From Thermodesulfobacteriota bacterium (lineage in GTDB: Bacteria > Desulfobacterota > QYQD01), in assembly GCA_030017815.1 (NCBI GenBank), contig JASEGX010000069.1, forward strand, positions 1 through 11,070: a stretch of DNA of 11,070 bases, read 5' to 3'. A model generated the notes under the pieces. The model was not told the origin of the DNA. It worked only from the letters and a program-made list of their open reading frames with translations, and did no database searches. The position numbers and the translations under genes are program-made. This document shows positions 1 through 7,658 of the stretch, one piece after another (position 1 is the first letter of the stretch; every line of letters begins with the position of its first letter).

Positions 1-1119
1 CCGGCCCTTATGGAACTCGAAAAAAAATATCACTACTATCGGAAAAACAGGTCCTTTAAGGAAGAACTCCGCTTCTACCTTACGGAATACACGGGCAGGC
101 CGACCCCGCTTTACTTCTGCAAGCGTCTGACGGAAAAACTAAAAAAGGCCAGGGTCTATTTAAAGCGGGAAGACTTGACCCACACCGGGGCGCACAAGAT
201 AAACAATACCCTGGGCCAGGTCTTGCTGGCCAGAAAAATGGGCAAGAAGCGGGTTATTGCCGAGACCGGAGCCGGACAGCACGGCGTGGCCACGGCCACC
301 GCTGCGGCCCTTTTAGGTCTGGAATGCGACGTCTATATGGGCGCGGTGGACATCAAGAGACAGGCCATGAATGTCTTCCGTATGCAGCTTCTGGGCGCCA
401 AGGTCATACCTGTGGAACAGGGCAGCAAGACCCTGAAGGACGCTATTAACGAGGCAATCCGGGACTGGGTAACCAACGTTCAAAATACCCATTATGTGAT
501 CGGCTCAGTGGTGGGGCCGCACCCCTATCCCCTGATAGTTCGTAATTTCCAATCGGTAATCGGTCAGGAGACCCGGCGGCAAATCCTAAAAAAAGAGAGA
601 CGCCTTCCCGATGTCATCGTAGCCTGTGTGGGTGGCGGGAGTAATGCTATGGGGATCTTTTATCCCTTCCGTAACGACCCGGTCCGCTTGATCGGCGTGG
701 AGGCGGGTGGGGAGGGCATCTCCTCCGGGCAGCACTCGGCCACCCTTGGCGCTGGAAGTGTCGGCGTTCTGCATGGGGCCATGAGTTACTTGCTTCAGAC
801 CGCTGACGGCCAGATCAGAGATACCCATTCTGTAGCTCCTGGCCTTGATTATCCAGGCGTGGGGCCGGAACACGCCCATTATCAGGATAGCAAGCGGGCG
901 GAATACGTCTCGGTAACGGATGCTGAGGCGTTGGAAGGGTTTAAGCTCCTTTCCGAGACTGAGGGGATTATCCCTGCCCTGGAGAGCGCGCATGCCATCG
1001 CCTACGCCTCCAGGATAGTGCCCAGGTTATCGCGTAAAGATATAGTAATCATAAACCTCTCCGGCCGGGGAGATAAAGATGTAGAGACCGTTGCCGGTCT
1101 TTTAGGAGGTGCTGCATGA
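1..1119 (+). CDS. trpB: Tryptophan synthase beta subunit, 5'-truncated by window edge
   Basis: PLP-dependent beta subunit of tryptophan synthase, which joins indole to serine to make tryptophan in the cytoplasm. The first Met codon is at base 10, but the frame is open to base 1 and reads Pro-Ala-Leu before Met-Glu-Leu-Glu. This matches the conserved 'PAL.ELE' of the family, so the true start lies upstream. Counting from Met at base 10, the PLP lysine is K63 in HTGAHKINN, the catalytic glutamate is E85 in AETGAGQHG, the phosphate-binding loop GGGSNAMG begins at 208, and GLDYPGVGPEH is near 278-288. The known Salmonella lysine is K87, so roughly 21 residues are missing before base 1. The gene overlaps trpA by 4 bases (ATGA), which suggests translational coupling. 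Family assignment is secure. Confidence 0.97.
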   Translation, partial: PALMELEKKYHYYRKNRSFKEELRFYLTEYTGRPTPLYFCKRLTEKLKKARVYLKREDLTHTGAHKINNTLGQVLLARKMGKKRVIAETGAGQHGVATATAAALLGLECDVYMGAVDIKRQAMNVFRMQLLGAKVIPVEQGSKTLKDAINEAIRDWVTNVQNTHYVIGSVVGPHPYPLIVRNFQSVIGQETRRQILKKERRLPDVIVACVGGGSNAMGIFYPFRNDPVRLIGVEAGGEGISSGQHSATLGAGSVGVLHGAMSYLLQTADGQIRDTHSVAPGLDYPGVGPEHAHYQDSKRAEYVSVTDAEALEGFKLLSETEGIIPALESAHAIAYASRIVPRLSRKDIVIINLSGRGDKDVETVAGLLGGAA

Positions 1120-1907
1120 GCCGCATTGCAGAGGTTTTTGTCAGCAGAAAAAAAATAAAAAAAGCCGCTCTTATCCCGTTCCTTACGGCCGGTGACCCAT
1201 CTCTTGCCCATACTGCAGAGCTGGTGCTGGAGATGGAACGGCAGGGGGCGGATATAATTGAATTGGGTGTGCCTTTTTCCGATCCCTTAGCCGATGGGCC
1301 GACCATCCAGGCTGCCAGCCAGCGCGCCTTGGCCCAGGGTGTACGCCTGGAGGACGTCATTGGCCTGGTTCGGAATCTTCGCAGCAAGACCCGGATCCCG
1401 TTCGTCCTGATGACTTATTACAATCCGGTCCTGCAGTATGGGTTGAAACGCACGGCACAAAAGGCTGCTCAAGCCGGTGTGGACGGCTTCATCATCCCTG
1501 ACCTTCCGCCAGAGGAAGCAGAAGACTGGAAAAGAGAGGCGGATAAGGCGGGTCTGGATACCATCTTTCTCCTGGCCCCGACCAGTGACCTCGACCGGAT
1601 CAAGAAGGTTGTTAGCTTAAGCCGCGGATTTATCTACTACGTCTCGGTTACCGGCATCACCGGCGCCAGGAAGGAGCTGCCGGGCGATCTCCTGGCCAAA
1701 TTAAAATTAATCAAGAAACACGCCGCTGTCCCTGTGTCTGTGGGATTTGGCATCTCCACGCCGGAACAGGTGGCCATGCTGGCCCCGCATGCAGACGGCA
1801 TCATCGTGGGCAGCGCCATTGTAAATCTTATAGCCAGACATGGTGAAGATCCGCAATTGGCGCCCATCGTGGGCCGGTTTGTAGCCCATCTTAAAACTGG
1901 GATATAG
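1116..1907 (+). CDS. trpA: Tryptophan synthase alpha subunit
   Basis: Alpha subunit of tryptophan synthase. It splits indole-3-glycerol phosphate into indole and glyceraldehyde-3-phosphate and passes indole through the tunnel to TrpB. At 263 residues it has the usual length. The catalytic acids fall at E49 (DIIELGVPFSDP) and D60 (PLADGP), the same numbers as in the E. coli enzyme. The phosphate-binding end is visible as SVGFGIS and DGIIVGSAIV near the C-terminus. A strong Shine-Dalgarno AGGAGGT (1104-1110) sits 5 bases before the ATG, inside the end of trpB. It is the last gene of the trp operon here; a repeat-filled gap and a convergent gene follow. Confidence 0.97.
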   Translation: MSRIAEVFVSRKKIKKAALIPFLTAGDPSLAHTAELVLEMERQGADIIELGVPFSDPLADGPTIQAASQRALAQGVRLEDVIGLVRNLRSKTRIPFVLMTYYNPVLQYGLKRTAQKAAQAGVDGFIIPDLPPEEAEDWKREADKAGLDTIFLLAPTSDLDRIKKVVSLSRGFIYYVSVTGITGARKELPGDLLAKLKLIKKHAAVPVSVGFGISTPEQVAMLAPHADGIIVGSAIVNLIARHGEDPQLAPIVGRFVAHLKTGI

Positions 1908-1921
1908 TAGCCGGGGACGGA

Positions 1922-1952
1922 CTCACCGCAAAGACGCAAAGGGCGCAGAGAA
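1922..1952 (+). repeat. Copy 1 of 'CACCGCAAAG...' dispersed repeat
   Basis: This 31-base stretch begins CTCACCGCAAAGACGCAAAG. It matches, with scattered differences, both the plus-strand segment at 2076-2103 and the reverse complement of 2131-2164. It lies directly behind the trpA stop. Short GC-rich units of this type are often seen dispersed between genes in deltaproteobacterial genomes (general recollection). No coding potential is seen. Confidence 0.6.
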
Positions 1953-1961
1953 TTATTTAAC

Positions 1962-2060
1962 GTAGGAGCAGCATCTTGCTGCGACTGGCGGCCTGCTGCG
2001 ATCAAATCGGATATTTCTTCATGCCTCTCCGTCTCTGTCGCCCCTGGAAGGTGCTCCTAC
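1962..2060. repeat. Inverted REP pair (REPIN/BIME-like element)
   Basis: A 24-base unit at 1962-1985 begins GTAGGAGCA and ends GCGAC. A second unit with the same ends lies inverted at 2037-2060. With one extra base, CGTAGGAGCA at 1961-1970 and TGCTCCTACG at 2052-2061 form a perfect 10-base inverted repeat. The left unit contains a small hairpin, GCAGC (1968-1972) with GCTGC (1978-1982). Paired inverted REP units are the defining form of REPIN/BIME elements, which are usually mobilised in trans by a RayT (TnpA-REP) transposase. None is encoded in this window. Confidence 0.65.
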
Positions 2061-2075
2061 GGGTCGCGGCCCGTT

Positions 2076-2164
2076 TCACCGCAAGGCGCAACAACACAAA
2101 GAAAAAACATTTTTTATTTTTAAAAACCTGTCTTTCTTTGCGTCCTTCGCGCCGTTGCGGTGAG
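2076..2164. repeat. Imperfect inverted repeat of second family, possible bidirectional terminator
   Basis: The left arm at about 2076-2103 (TTCACCGCAAGGCGC...AAAGAAA) is imperfectly complementary to the right arm at 2131-2164 (TTTCTTTGCG...TTGCGGTGAG). The loop at 2104-2130 is rich in A and T. Both arms are relatives of the repeat at 1922-1952. The structure lies between convergent genes (trpA and elyC) and has A/T runs near the loop, so it could end transcription from both sides. That role is an inference; the stem is imperfect and no ideal GC stem plus U-tract is seen. Confidence 0.5.
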
Positions 2165-2169
2165 CTTAA

Positions 2170-2946
2170 TTATATTTGTCCTCTGAGTTTGGCCCAGACT
2201 ATCCCTAAATATTCGTGAACAGCCGTTTCCGACTTATGGAGGTCATCCGCATGGGGGAAGAACGAACCAAGGCTCAACGACTGGTTGCTTTTGACCCAAT
2301 GTCTGGTAGGGGCAGGAATCGGGTTCATCCCGAGCTTTTTAAACAGGGACATGGCCCGTGGCATGTGGGAGGCTGAGGTCACCAGGACAAAGGGGGCGCT
2401 GCCGACTATAGACTTCATGATGCAGGCCTCATCGTGTGTATCTTGGGGTCTGCTTTCGACAATTATATCTTCCCCATCAACGCCAATTTCCCTGGCAATA
2501 CCGGCCATAACCTCGGCATTAGAAACCGGGTCAAACACCCTTCCGCCGGACAAAACAAGCTTGCTACCCGGTTGCTTCCGGTAAATTCGAATCCCCTCTG
2601 CCAGACGAACCAGAGAAGAATCATCTATCTGACTGGTCATGGGAAGTTTTGGATCAGAGGTATGACCTCCGCCCAGGACGACAATAAACCTTACCGGATA
2701 GTTAGGCCCAGCCGCTGCACCTTCAGTAACATAAGTCTTGTATCTGTTTTCGAGGGGACGCAGGAGCCGGTCAGATATAAACTCATAGCTTAAAAGCGTC
2801 AGGGTAAACAGGCCAATAGATATAAGTGCCTTGCCCAGCCTTTGTCTTCGCGTGAAGTATAGCAGGAATAATCCTACAAATGAAATTTCAAGGCACAAGG
2901 GTAGCGGTAGCAAAAGTTGAGAGATTATTTTTTTAAACAGAAACAT
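2170..2946 (-). CDS. elyC: ElyC/YdcF-like DUF218 envelope protein
   Basis: Inner-membrane protein of the DUF218 family, closest in layout to E. coli ElyC (259 residues), which is linked to peptidoglycan and undecaprenyl-phosphate carrier metabolism. Two N-terminal membrane segments (about 10-30 and 38-54) are followed by a soluble DUF218 domain. It carries VVLGGG (89-94), LSGG (132-135), the acidic D-T-x-x-E segment near 169-173 and VTSASHMPRA (189-198). Two ATG codons are possible. The one at 2952 lies only 2 bases from AAAGGG (2955-2960), while the one at 2946 has an 8-base spacing, so the second was chosen (258 residues). The family call is strong. The exact biochemical reaction of DUF218 proteins is not settled. 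Confidence 0.88.
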   Translation of the reverse strand: MFLFKKIISQLLLPLPLCLEISFVGLFLLYFTRRQRLGKALISIGLFTLTLLSYEFISDRLLRPLENRYKTYVTEGAAAGPNYPVRFIVVLGGGHTSDPKLPMTSQIDDSSLVRLAEGIRIYRKQPGSKLVLSGGRVFDPVSNAEVMAGIAREIGVDGEDIIVESRPQDTHDEACIMKSIVGSAPFVLVTSASHMPRAMSLFKKLGMNPIPAPTRHWVKSNQSLSLGSFFPHADDLHKSETAVHEYLGIVWAKLRGQI

Positions 2947-3049
2947 AAACATATCCCTTTGATGGTAATAGGCATCTGGCGCCCGGGGTCGGGTGGGTTT
3001 GCAGCGGTCGGCATAGGGAAAGGCGTTGTTAGCGGCTTAACAAATGGTG

Positions 3050-3075
3050 GCCATGCGAATTCAAAACAGCATGGC
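3050..3075 (-). terminator. Possible weak terminator after the 619-residue gene
   Basis: GCATGGC (3069-3075) and GCCATGC (3050-3056) form a perfect 7-base stem with a 12-base loop, just past the TAG stop of the upstream minus-strand gene. On the minus strand it is followed by CACCATTTGTT, a poor T-tract. It may attenuate read-through into elyC rather than stop it fully. No other feature is seen in the 2953-3078 gap. Confidence 0.3.
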
Positions 3076-3078
3076 GGC

Positions 3079-4938
3079 CTACTGTAAAATTCCAACCTGC
3101 GGTGGGCACGCCTCATCGTGCTCCTTCTCTCTAATCGCACATTTTTTTTCAAAGCCGGCGTATAGAGATTTCATACGGGCTTTCTGCCGCTCCACGGTCG
3201 GCGGGATGGATGCCAGGTTTTCTCCCGGATAGGGCTGCCTTCGCCCAATATCAAGGCAAAAATCCATACTTTTTTCGAGATTGTCCTTAAATTCCTGCAG
3301 GCTTTTGATTTCTTTGGGCGTGTATTGGCCGCGAGCCACCTGTTTTTCGAAGTAATCCACGTACAGCACGATTTCGTTGGCGAACATATGCGGCCGCTGG
3401 GATGAAACCAGGGACGGGCTCCTCCCGTAGATATGATCCACCATCTCTTGCAAGGTATAAAACCCGTTAAACCAGGAGAGATTAGGGCCGGGGCATATAC
3501 ACTGGGGCGCATCTTTGGCCTCGGCGATTCCCAAGGCGATAAGGGCTCCATTTCCCAGATGATCGCAGATACACGCCCTTTCCATGATCTCCTCACGCAG
3601 CCTTTCTTTCTCGGCCTCTGGAAGCCTCATCTGGTTTATCTCTTTCAGCTTTTTTCCCTGGAATTGTCTGGAGGCAAGACATATAGGTCTTTTAGTAAAT
3701 TCGGTGTTGGATATCAAGTAACCTTTGGCGCAGAGAGAGCCCGGCCTGCCCTCTGCCGCCATCTTGCGCAGCCACATTTCTGATCCGGTGTTGCGTACAT
3801 TATTGAAAGGAATTCCGAGAGGGGAGGCGCCGCTAATGTAGAGATCAGTTTCCCCGGCCTGCCTTAATAACTCACGGGTAGGAGCATCCACACAGGTGGC
3901 TTCAGGGACCAGGAGAAATGGGGTGCCCCATCCGGTCAGGTCCATAGCGAAGTCTTCCTGCAGCCTGCGCACCTCTCCGTGGTTGCCGATGCCCCCCTGA
4001 ACGGTGATAAGGGGGCTAGTTTCCAGGCCCGGTTCCGGATAGGCCCAACCCATATCCCGGTAGTACCTGAGTATCAGCGGTTTAAATTCTGCGGCCAGTT
4101 GCCCGCGTTTTTCCTTGAATTCCTGGAGAATGCCGGGGAGTAAAATTCCGTTGGTGGGAAAGACATGTCCTCCGCAATTAAGTCCTGATTCAACGCGGAA
4201 TTCATACACCTCCAATCCCTTTTTCGCCAGGAACTTCCCCTGGATGAGTGCGGAGCGGAAGTCGCTTACCTTGAGGATTATCTTCTTTTTGATCTCACCC
4301 CGTTCATCCCGGTAAAAGTCCCGGAATCGGGTCATGTAGCTGTAAAGGCTCTGGTTGATTCCGGCGGAAAATACGATGCTGGACTTAAGGCTGCTATCGG
4401 CATAGCCTTTAAGGGCTGTTTTGGCGTCGCTGAATTCATCACCGCGGAGGTTGCCGTTTCTGTCAAAGGTGTTATCCAGTTTGACCATAATATTGACGTC
4501 GATAGAGCCGGCGCGCATTCTACGGGTCAGATCCCTTTCCAGCGCATCTCTTTCCGGCCCGGCCTGCATATCGAAAAGCCTGCTGTAATCCTTTTTCAGG
4601 GGACTTTCATCTGGTAACAGCTCAAAATATTTCCTCTTGTCGTTGTCTGCGAAGAAGGGTTGTTGCCGGATGTCCTCCATTTTAAGCTGAACGATTTCCC
4701 TGACGACTTCGAGGTAAGCAGTGATCCTTTTTGCCCTGCCATCCTCTTCGTGCCTTGGGATCCCGACGTATGGTAAGTTGTATTTTTCGCTGTAGTATTT
4801 ACGGATTTGTTCGAGCAAAATGTCATCTACCAGTGAAATAACGGAAGAGATACCTAGCGGAGCCACACGGATGGGCGTGTCAACAGAGTGCCCGGTACCC
4901 ATGACCGGGATGTGAAAGGTGTGGTAATAGTCTGTCAT
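3079..4938 (-). CDS. Uncharacterised 619-residue protein, FMN TIM-barrel (nitronate monooxygenase-like) features
   Basis: I do not recognise a named family for this protein. The start is supported by AAAGGGA (4944-4950) 5 bases before the ATG. Several segments recall the nitronate monooxygenase/2-nitropropane dioxygenase barrel: an N-terminal HIPVMGTGHSVDTPI (9-23) followed by GISSVISL; ESGLNCGGHVF (250-260), like the family's 'EAGGH' strand; ITVQGGIG (311-318), like 'AAGGI'; and LTGWGTPFLLVPEA (334-347), like 'GTRF..T.E'. These suggest a flavin-phosphate site. The C-terminal half adds regions not typical of that family, with paired cysteines CICDH (456-460) and CIC (480-482) plus C255, C349, C403 and C420, which could bind a metal or an Fe-S cluster. 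No signal peptide or membrane segment is seen, so it is probably cytosolic. It is not obviously linked to its neighbours. The enzyme activity is unknown and the flavin idea is an inference. Confidence 0.6.
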   Translation of the reverse strand: MTDYYHTFHIPVMGTGHSVDTPIRVAPLGISSVISLVDDILLEQIRKYYSEKYNLPYVGIPRHEEDGRAKRITAYLEVVREIVQLKMEDIRQQPFFADNDKRKYFELLPDESPLKKDYSRLFDMQAGPERDALERDLTRRMRAGSIDVNIMVKLDNTFDRNGNLRGDEFSDAKTALKGYADSSLKSSIVFSAGINQSLYSYMTRFRDFYRDERGEIKKKIILKVSDFRSALIQGKFLAKKGLEVYEFRVESGLNCGGHVFPTNGILLPGILQEFKEKRGQLAAEFKPLILRYYRDMGWAYPEPGLETSPLITVQGGIGNHGEVRRLQEDFAMDLTGWGTPFLLVPEATCVDAPTRELLRQAGETDLYISGASPLGIPFNNVRNTGSEMWLRKMAAEGRPGSLCAKGYLISNTEFTKRPICLASRQFQGKKLKEINQMRLPEAEKERLREEIMERACICDHLGNGALIALGIAEAKDAPQCICPGPNLSWFNGFYTLQEMVDHIYGRSPSLVSSQRPHMFANEIVLYVDYFEKQVARGQYTPKEIKSLQEFKDNLEKSMDFCLDIGRRQPYPGENLASIPPTVERQKARMKSLYAGFEKKCAIREKEHDEACPPQVGILQ

Positions 4939-5080
4939 ATACGTCCCTTTTTGTTCATCCAGACTGATATAATGCCTTCGAAAAGGCGTAATATGTTACA
5001 GCAAACTATGGTAAGATTCCATAAATCTGCTAAAAAGTCAATGAAGTTCAGAGAGATGTCCTGGGTGGGTCTGTGGTACT

Positions 5081-5932
5081 TTATCTTCTTACAAGGCTGA
5101 TTATAAAGGTGAGTAAAAAGCAGAGCGATGCCACGAGGATGATAGAGGCGCCGGTAGCTATATCGGTGTAGAAGGAGATTACCAGCCCGGCGATACCGGA
5201 TACCCAGGCAAAAACCAGAGAATACCAGAACATCTGGCGGACGTTTCGGCTGACATTTCGGGCGCTGGCCGGGGGGACAATGAGCAGCGCGGTGATAAGC
5301 AGTATGCCGATAGCTCTTATACCCATGGTTACCACCACGGCCAGGATTATGGCAAAAATGTAGTTATAGATATTGACCGGGATGTCTTGTGAGCGTGCCA
5401 ATGGTTCGTTGATTCCGGTGAGTAGGAGGCGGTTATAGCTAAGGGCTATGAAGATAAGAATGACCGCGAACAGGGCGAAAGTGACGGCTATCTCCATTTC
5501 TGCTATGGTGAGGACGTCTCCAAAGAGGAAAGAGGAAAGAGTTTGGGAGAGACCCTTGCGGGTACTGATTATGGCGATACCCAAGGCGATGGTGGCGGCA
5601 AAAAAGACGCCAATTATGGTGTCCATAGGGAGATCCGACCGGGTTTTAAACTTGGCGATGCCCAAGGCTACCAGGACTCCGAATACAACCATGGTCAGGA
5701 GCGGGTTTATGCTGAGAAGCAGACCGAGGGCGATACCGGTAAAGGCCGAATGAGAGATGGCGTCACTGAAAAAGGCCATACGGGAATTTACCACCTGTAT
5801 GCCGACGATGGCGCAGAGCGGGGTTATGAGCATGATTTCCAGAAAGGCCCTTTTCATAAAGAGGGAAGCGGCCCAGGCGAAGGGGAGGACGGTATCCAGA
5901 AAGCTATAGATTATGGCGAAAAGAGATTCCAT
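5081..5932 (-). CDS. znuB: Zinc ABC transporter permease, ABC-3 family
   Basis: Integral membrane subunit of a zinc (possibly zinc/manganese) ABC importer. The 283 residues are mostly hydrophobic, with about eight membrane segments. Hallmarks of the ABC-3 permease family are visible: FFSDAISHSAFTGIALG (about 54-70), FGDVLT (137-142) and the near-C-terminal IRAIGILLITALLIVPPASAR (205-225, the ATPase-contact and translocation region). The N-terminus is about 25 residues longer than E. coli ZnuB, as in some related permeases. The ATG at 5932 is 9 bases after the znuC stop and has no clear Shine-Dalgarno sequence, so it is probably translated by coupling to znuC. It is the last gene of the znu operon. 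Metal preference is inferred from the whole operon. Confidence 0.93.
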   Translation of the reverse strand: MESLFAIIYSFLDTVLPFAWAASLFMKRAFLEIMLITPLCAIVGIQVVNSRMAFFSDAISHSAFTGIALGLLLSINPLLTMVVFGVLVALGIAKFKTRSDLPMDTIIGVFFAATIALGIAIISTRKGLSQTLSSFLFGDVLTIAEMEIAVTFALFAVILIFIALSYNRLLLTGINEPLARSQDIPVNIYNYIFAIILAVVVTMGIRAIGILLITALLIVPPASARNVSRNVRQMFWYSLVFAWVSGIAGLVISFYTDIATGASIILVASLCFLLTFIISLVRR

Positions 5933-5941
5933 AGTTATAGG

Positions 5942-6709
5942 CTATTTATGGTGCAAGGGATGGATACAGGTATCCTGGCCGTGCCGGTACAGGCCGGCGT
6001 GGGGGCCATAGACGGCCATGATATTTTCCGGTGTCAAGACTTCCGGTGCTCCGCCCTGGCACTGGACGGTCCGGTTAAGACAGATGACGTGTTCGGCATG
6101 GCCGGTGACTACAGAGAGATCATGGGAGACAATCACCATGGTTAAGTGACCTTCCCTCTGCACCCGGGTCATAAACTCACAGAACAGGGCTTCTCCGGAG
6201 ATGTCGACCCCGGCGGCCGGTTCGTCCAGAAGCAGGATTTCCGGTTCCCGCGAGATAGCCATGGCCAGCATAACCCGCTGCAATTCTCCGCCGGATAGCC
6301 GTCCAATCTGACGCTCGCGCAAGTGTTCCACACCGATCTCCCGGAGGGCTTCCAGGGCCTTGTCTCTTTTGGCCTGTTGGTAGCCTAGCCAGAGTGGGCG
6401 GCGCTGGGAAGAAAGGGTGAGAAAATCGAGGACGGTGAGCGGCAACCCGCGATCAAAATCCAGGCGCTGCGGAACGTAACCGATGCGGGGTCTGGTTGTT
6501 TCCCGCCGGCCGTCACGGAGAAAGAATATCTCCCCTTCATGCGGGATGATACCGAGGACGGCCAGTATCAGAGTAGTCTTCCCCGCACCGTTGGGGCCGA
6601 TCAGGGCCGTAATCCTGCCCTTAGGGATGCTGGTACTGACATTCTTTAGAAGAGGCGCATGATTTACAGTTACGCTTACATTTACAAGTTCGATAGCTGT
6701 TTCGGCCAT
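5942..6709 (-). CDS. znuC: Zinc ABC transporter ATP-binding protein
   Basis: ATPase that powers the ZnuB permease on the cytoplasmic face. Its 255 residues carry a complete ABC set: Walker A GPNGAGKTT (38-46), Q-loop Q81 in YVPQR, signature LSGGE (138-142), Walker B ILLLDEP (158-164) and the H-loop histidine H196 in VSHD. The C-terminus is rich in His and Cys (HAGLYRHGQDTCIHPLHHK), as is common in ZnuC proteins, and may bind metal. AGGAG lies 9 bases before the ATG. The start falls inside the 3' part of the znuA reading frame, an unusual 89-base overlap in a different frame (see the finding on this junction). The znuB start follows after 9 bases. Confidence 0.95.
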   Translation of the reverse strand: MAETAIELVNVSVTVNHAPLLKNVSTSIPKGRITALIGPNGAGKTTLILAVLGIIPHEGEIFFLRDGRRETTRPRIGYVPQRLDFDRGLPLTVLDFLTLSSQRRPLWLGYQQAKRDKALEALREIGVEHLRERQIGRLSGGELQRVMLAMAISREPEILLLDEPAAGVDISGEALFCEFMTRVQREGHLTMVIVSHDLSVVTGHAEHVICLNRTVQCQGGAPEVLTPENIMAVYGPHAGLYRHGQDTCIHPLHHK

Positions 6710-7655
6710 CAGTTAATTCTCCTGCCAAGGCTTTTTGTATGATAGCAAGGTTTGTGTGCATGACCTTTTCATAGTAATCAAGCCCGACAGCCCCCTGGGC
6801 AGTGGTTACCGGGTCTAAGACATAAAACGGGACCCCGGTTTCACGGCTCAAGACCTGGGCCAGGCGGGGCGGATACTGCGGTTCGGCAAAAATGGCGGCA
6901 ACCTTCTCTTTTTGCATGGTCTGGATTAATTTGTTCAAATTCCCGGCTGATGGCGGTTGGCCGGGATTTTCTTCGATATAAGCGACTACCGTAAGGCCAA
7001 GATCGCGAGCCAGGTAATCAAAAACGTTATGGAAGGCAACAACCTTTCGTTTTTTAAGTTTACCGGCGGTGTCTTTAACCCCGGAGATGAGTTTTTCCAG
7101 CCGTGCCGTAAAGTTTGCGGCATTTTTGCGGTAGAGTTCAGAATGTTTCGGGTCTATGGTGGAAAGAGACTCAGCAATATTCCTAACCTGGACCGCGGCT
7201 AGAGACGGGCTGGTCCATACGTGGGCATTGATCCGGCCGGGATGATGTTCATGACCATGGTGGCTGTGGCCTTCCTTCGCTTCCAGAGGTGTAATTCCTC
7301 TTGAAGCATCTATGGTTTTAATATCAGGGTTTGCTGCCTGAACAGGGCGACCGGCAAATTCTTCCATACCGAGACCATTGATGACCAGAACGGAGGATGC
7401 AGCGATCTTCTTCAAGTCGCCTGGTGTCAAGGTATAGTTATGTGGACAACCCGTACCCGGAGGGAGCATGAGTTCGACAGATACTCCCGGAACTCCCTGG
7501 ATTACATTACTTGTAAAGACATAGATGGGCAGGAAAGATGCGAGGATGCGGAGGTCATTTTTCCCTTGCGATGAGCCGGCATGGGCTGGTATCGGATACA
7601 CGAACAAGACCAACAAAATAATCAGGCACGCGGTGAGCGAAATTACCTTACGCAT
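6621..7655 (-). CDS. znuA: Periplasmic zinc-binding protein of ABC importer, with unusual Cys-rich tail
   Basis: Solute-binding protein (cluster A-I, ZnuA/TroA type) that captures zinc in the periplasm and delivers it to ZnuBC. A signal peptide is visible at 1-26, with likely cleavage after AHA. The expected metal ligands are H72 (GCPHNYTL), H145 (NAHVWTSP), H209 (AFHNVFDY) and D281 (VLDP). A His-rich loop, GHSHHGHEHHPG (129-140), is typical of zinc rather than manganese binders. AGGGGA (7664-7669) lies 8 bases before the ATG, and the regulator gene ends only 3 bases upstream. The normal family C-terminus would be near IQKALAG (306-312). Here the frame continues about 32 residues, with CKCKRNCKSC and a further Cys, overlapping znuC by 89 bases. 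Either this tail is real or a one-base frame change removed a TGA stop at 6709-6711. Confidence 0.93.
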   Translation of the reverse strand: MRKVISLTACLIILLVLFVYPIPAHAGSSQGKNDLRILASFLPIYVFTSNVIQGVPGVSVELMLPPGTGCPHNYTLTPGDLKKIAASSVLVINGLGMEEFAGRPVQAANPDIKTIDASRGITPLEAKEGHSHHGHEHHPGRINAHVWTSPSLAAVQVRNIAESLSTIDPKHSELYRKNAANFTARLEKLISGVKDTAGKLKKRKVVAFHNVFDYLARDLGLTVVAYIEENPGQPPSAGNLNKLIQTMQKEKVAAIFAEPQYPPRLAQVLSRETGVPFYVLDPVTTAQGAVGLDYYEKVMHTNLAIIQKALAGELTDGRNSYRTCKCKRNCKSCASSKECQYQHP

Positions 7656-7658
7656 AAA

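Noticed and set aside
1976..2218. 80-codon plus-strand frame in the trpA-elyC gap
   Set aside because: It runs through the REP pair and the second repeat family and has no ribosome site or domain.
3171..3596. 141-codon minus-strand frame inside the 619-residue gene
   Set aside because: It is a different frame of the same strand within a long coding gene that has a supported start. Its Trp/Arg-rich content is typical of an off-frame reading.
4974..4987. Hairpin GCCTT-CGAA-AAGGC between znuB and the 619-residue gene as a terminator
   Set aside because: The stem is only 5 bases with no T-tract on either strand, and it is just as likely to be part of the promoter or leader region.
5543..6145. 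200-codon open frame on the plus strand across the znuB/znuC region
   Set aside because: It lies opposite znuC and znuB, both of which have full sets of family motifs. Its translation is low-complexity (many Asp/Gly/Glu) and it has no ribosome site, so it is a shadow frame.
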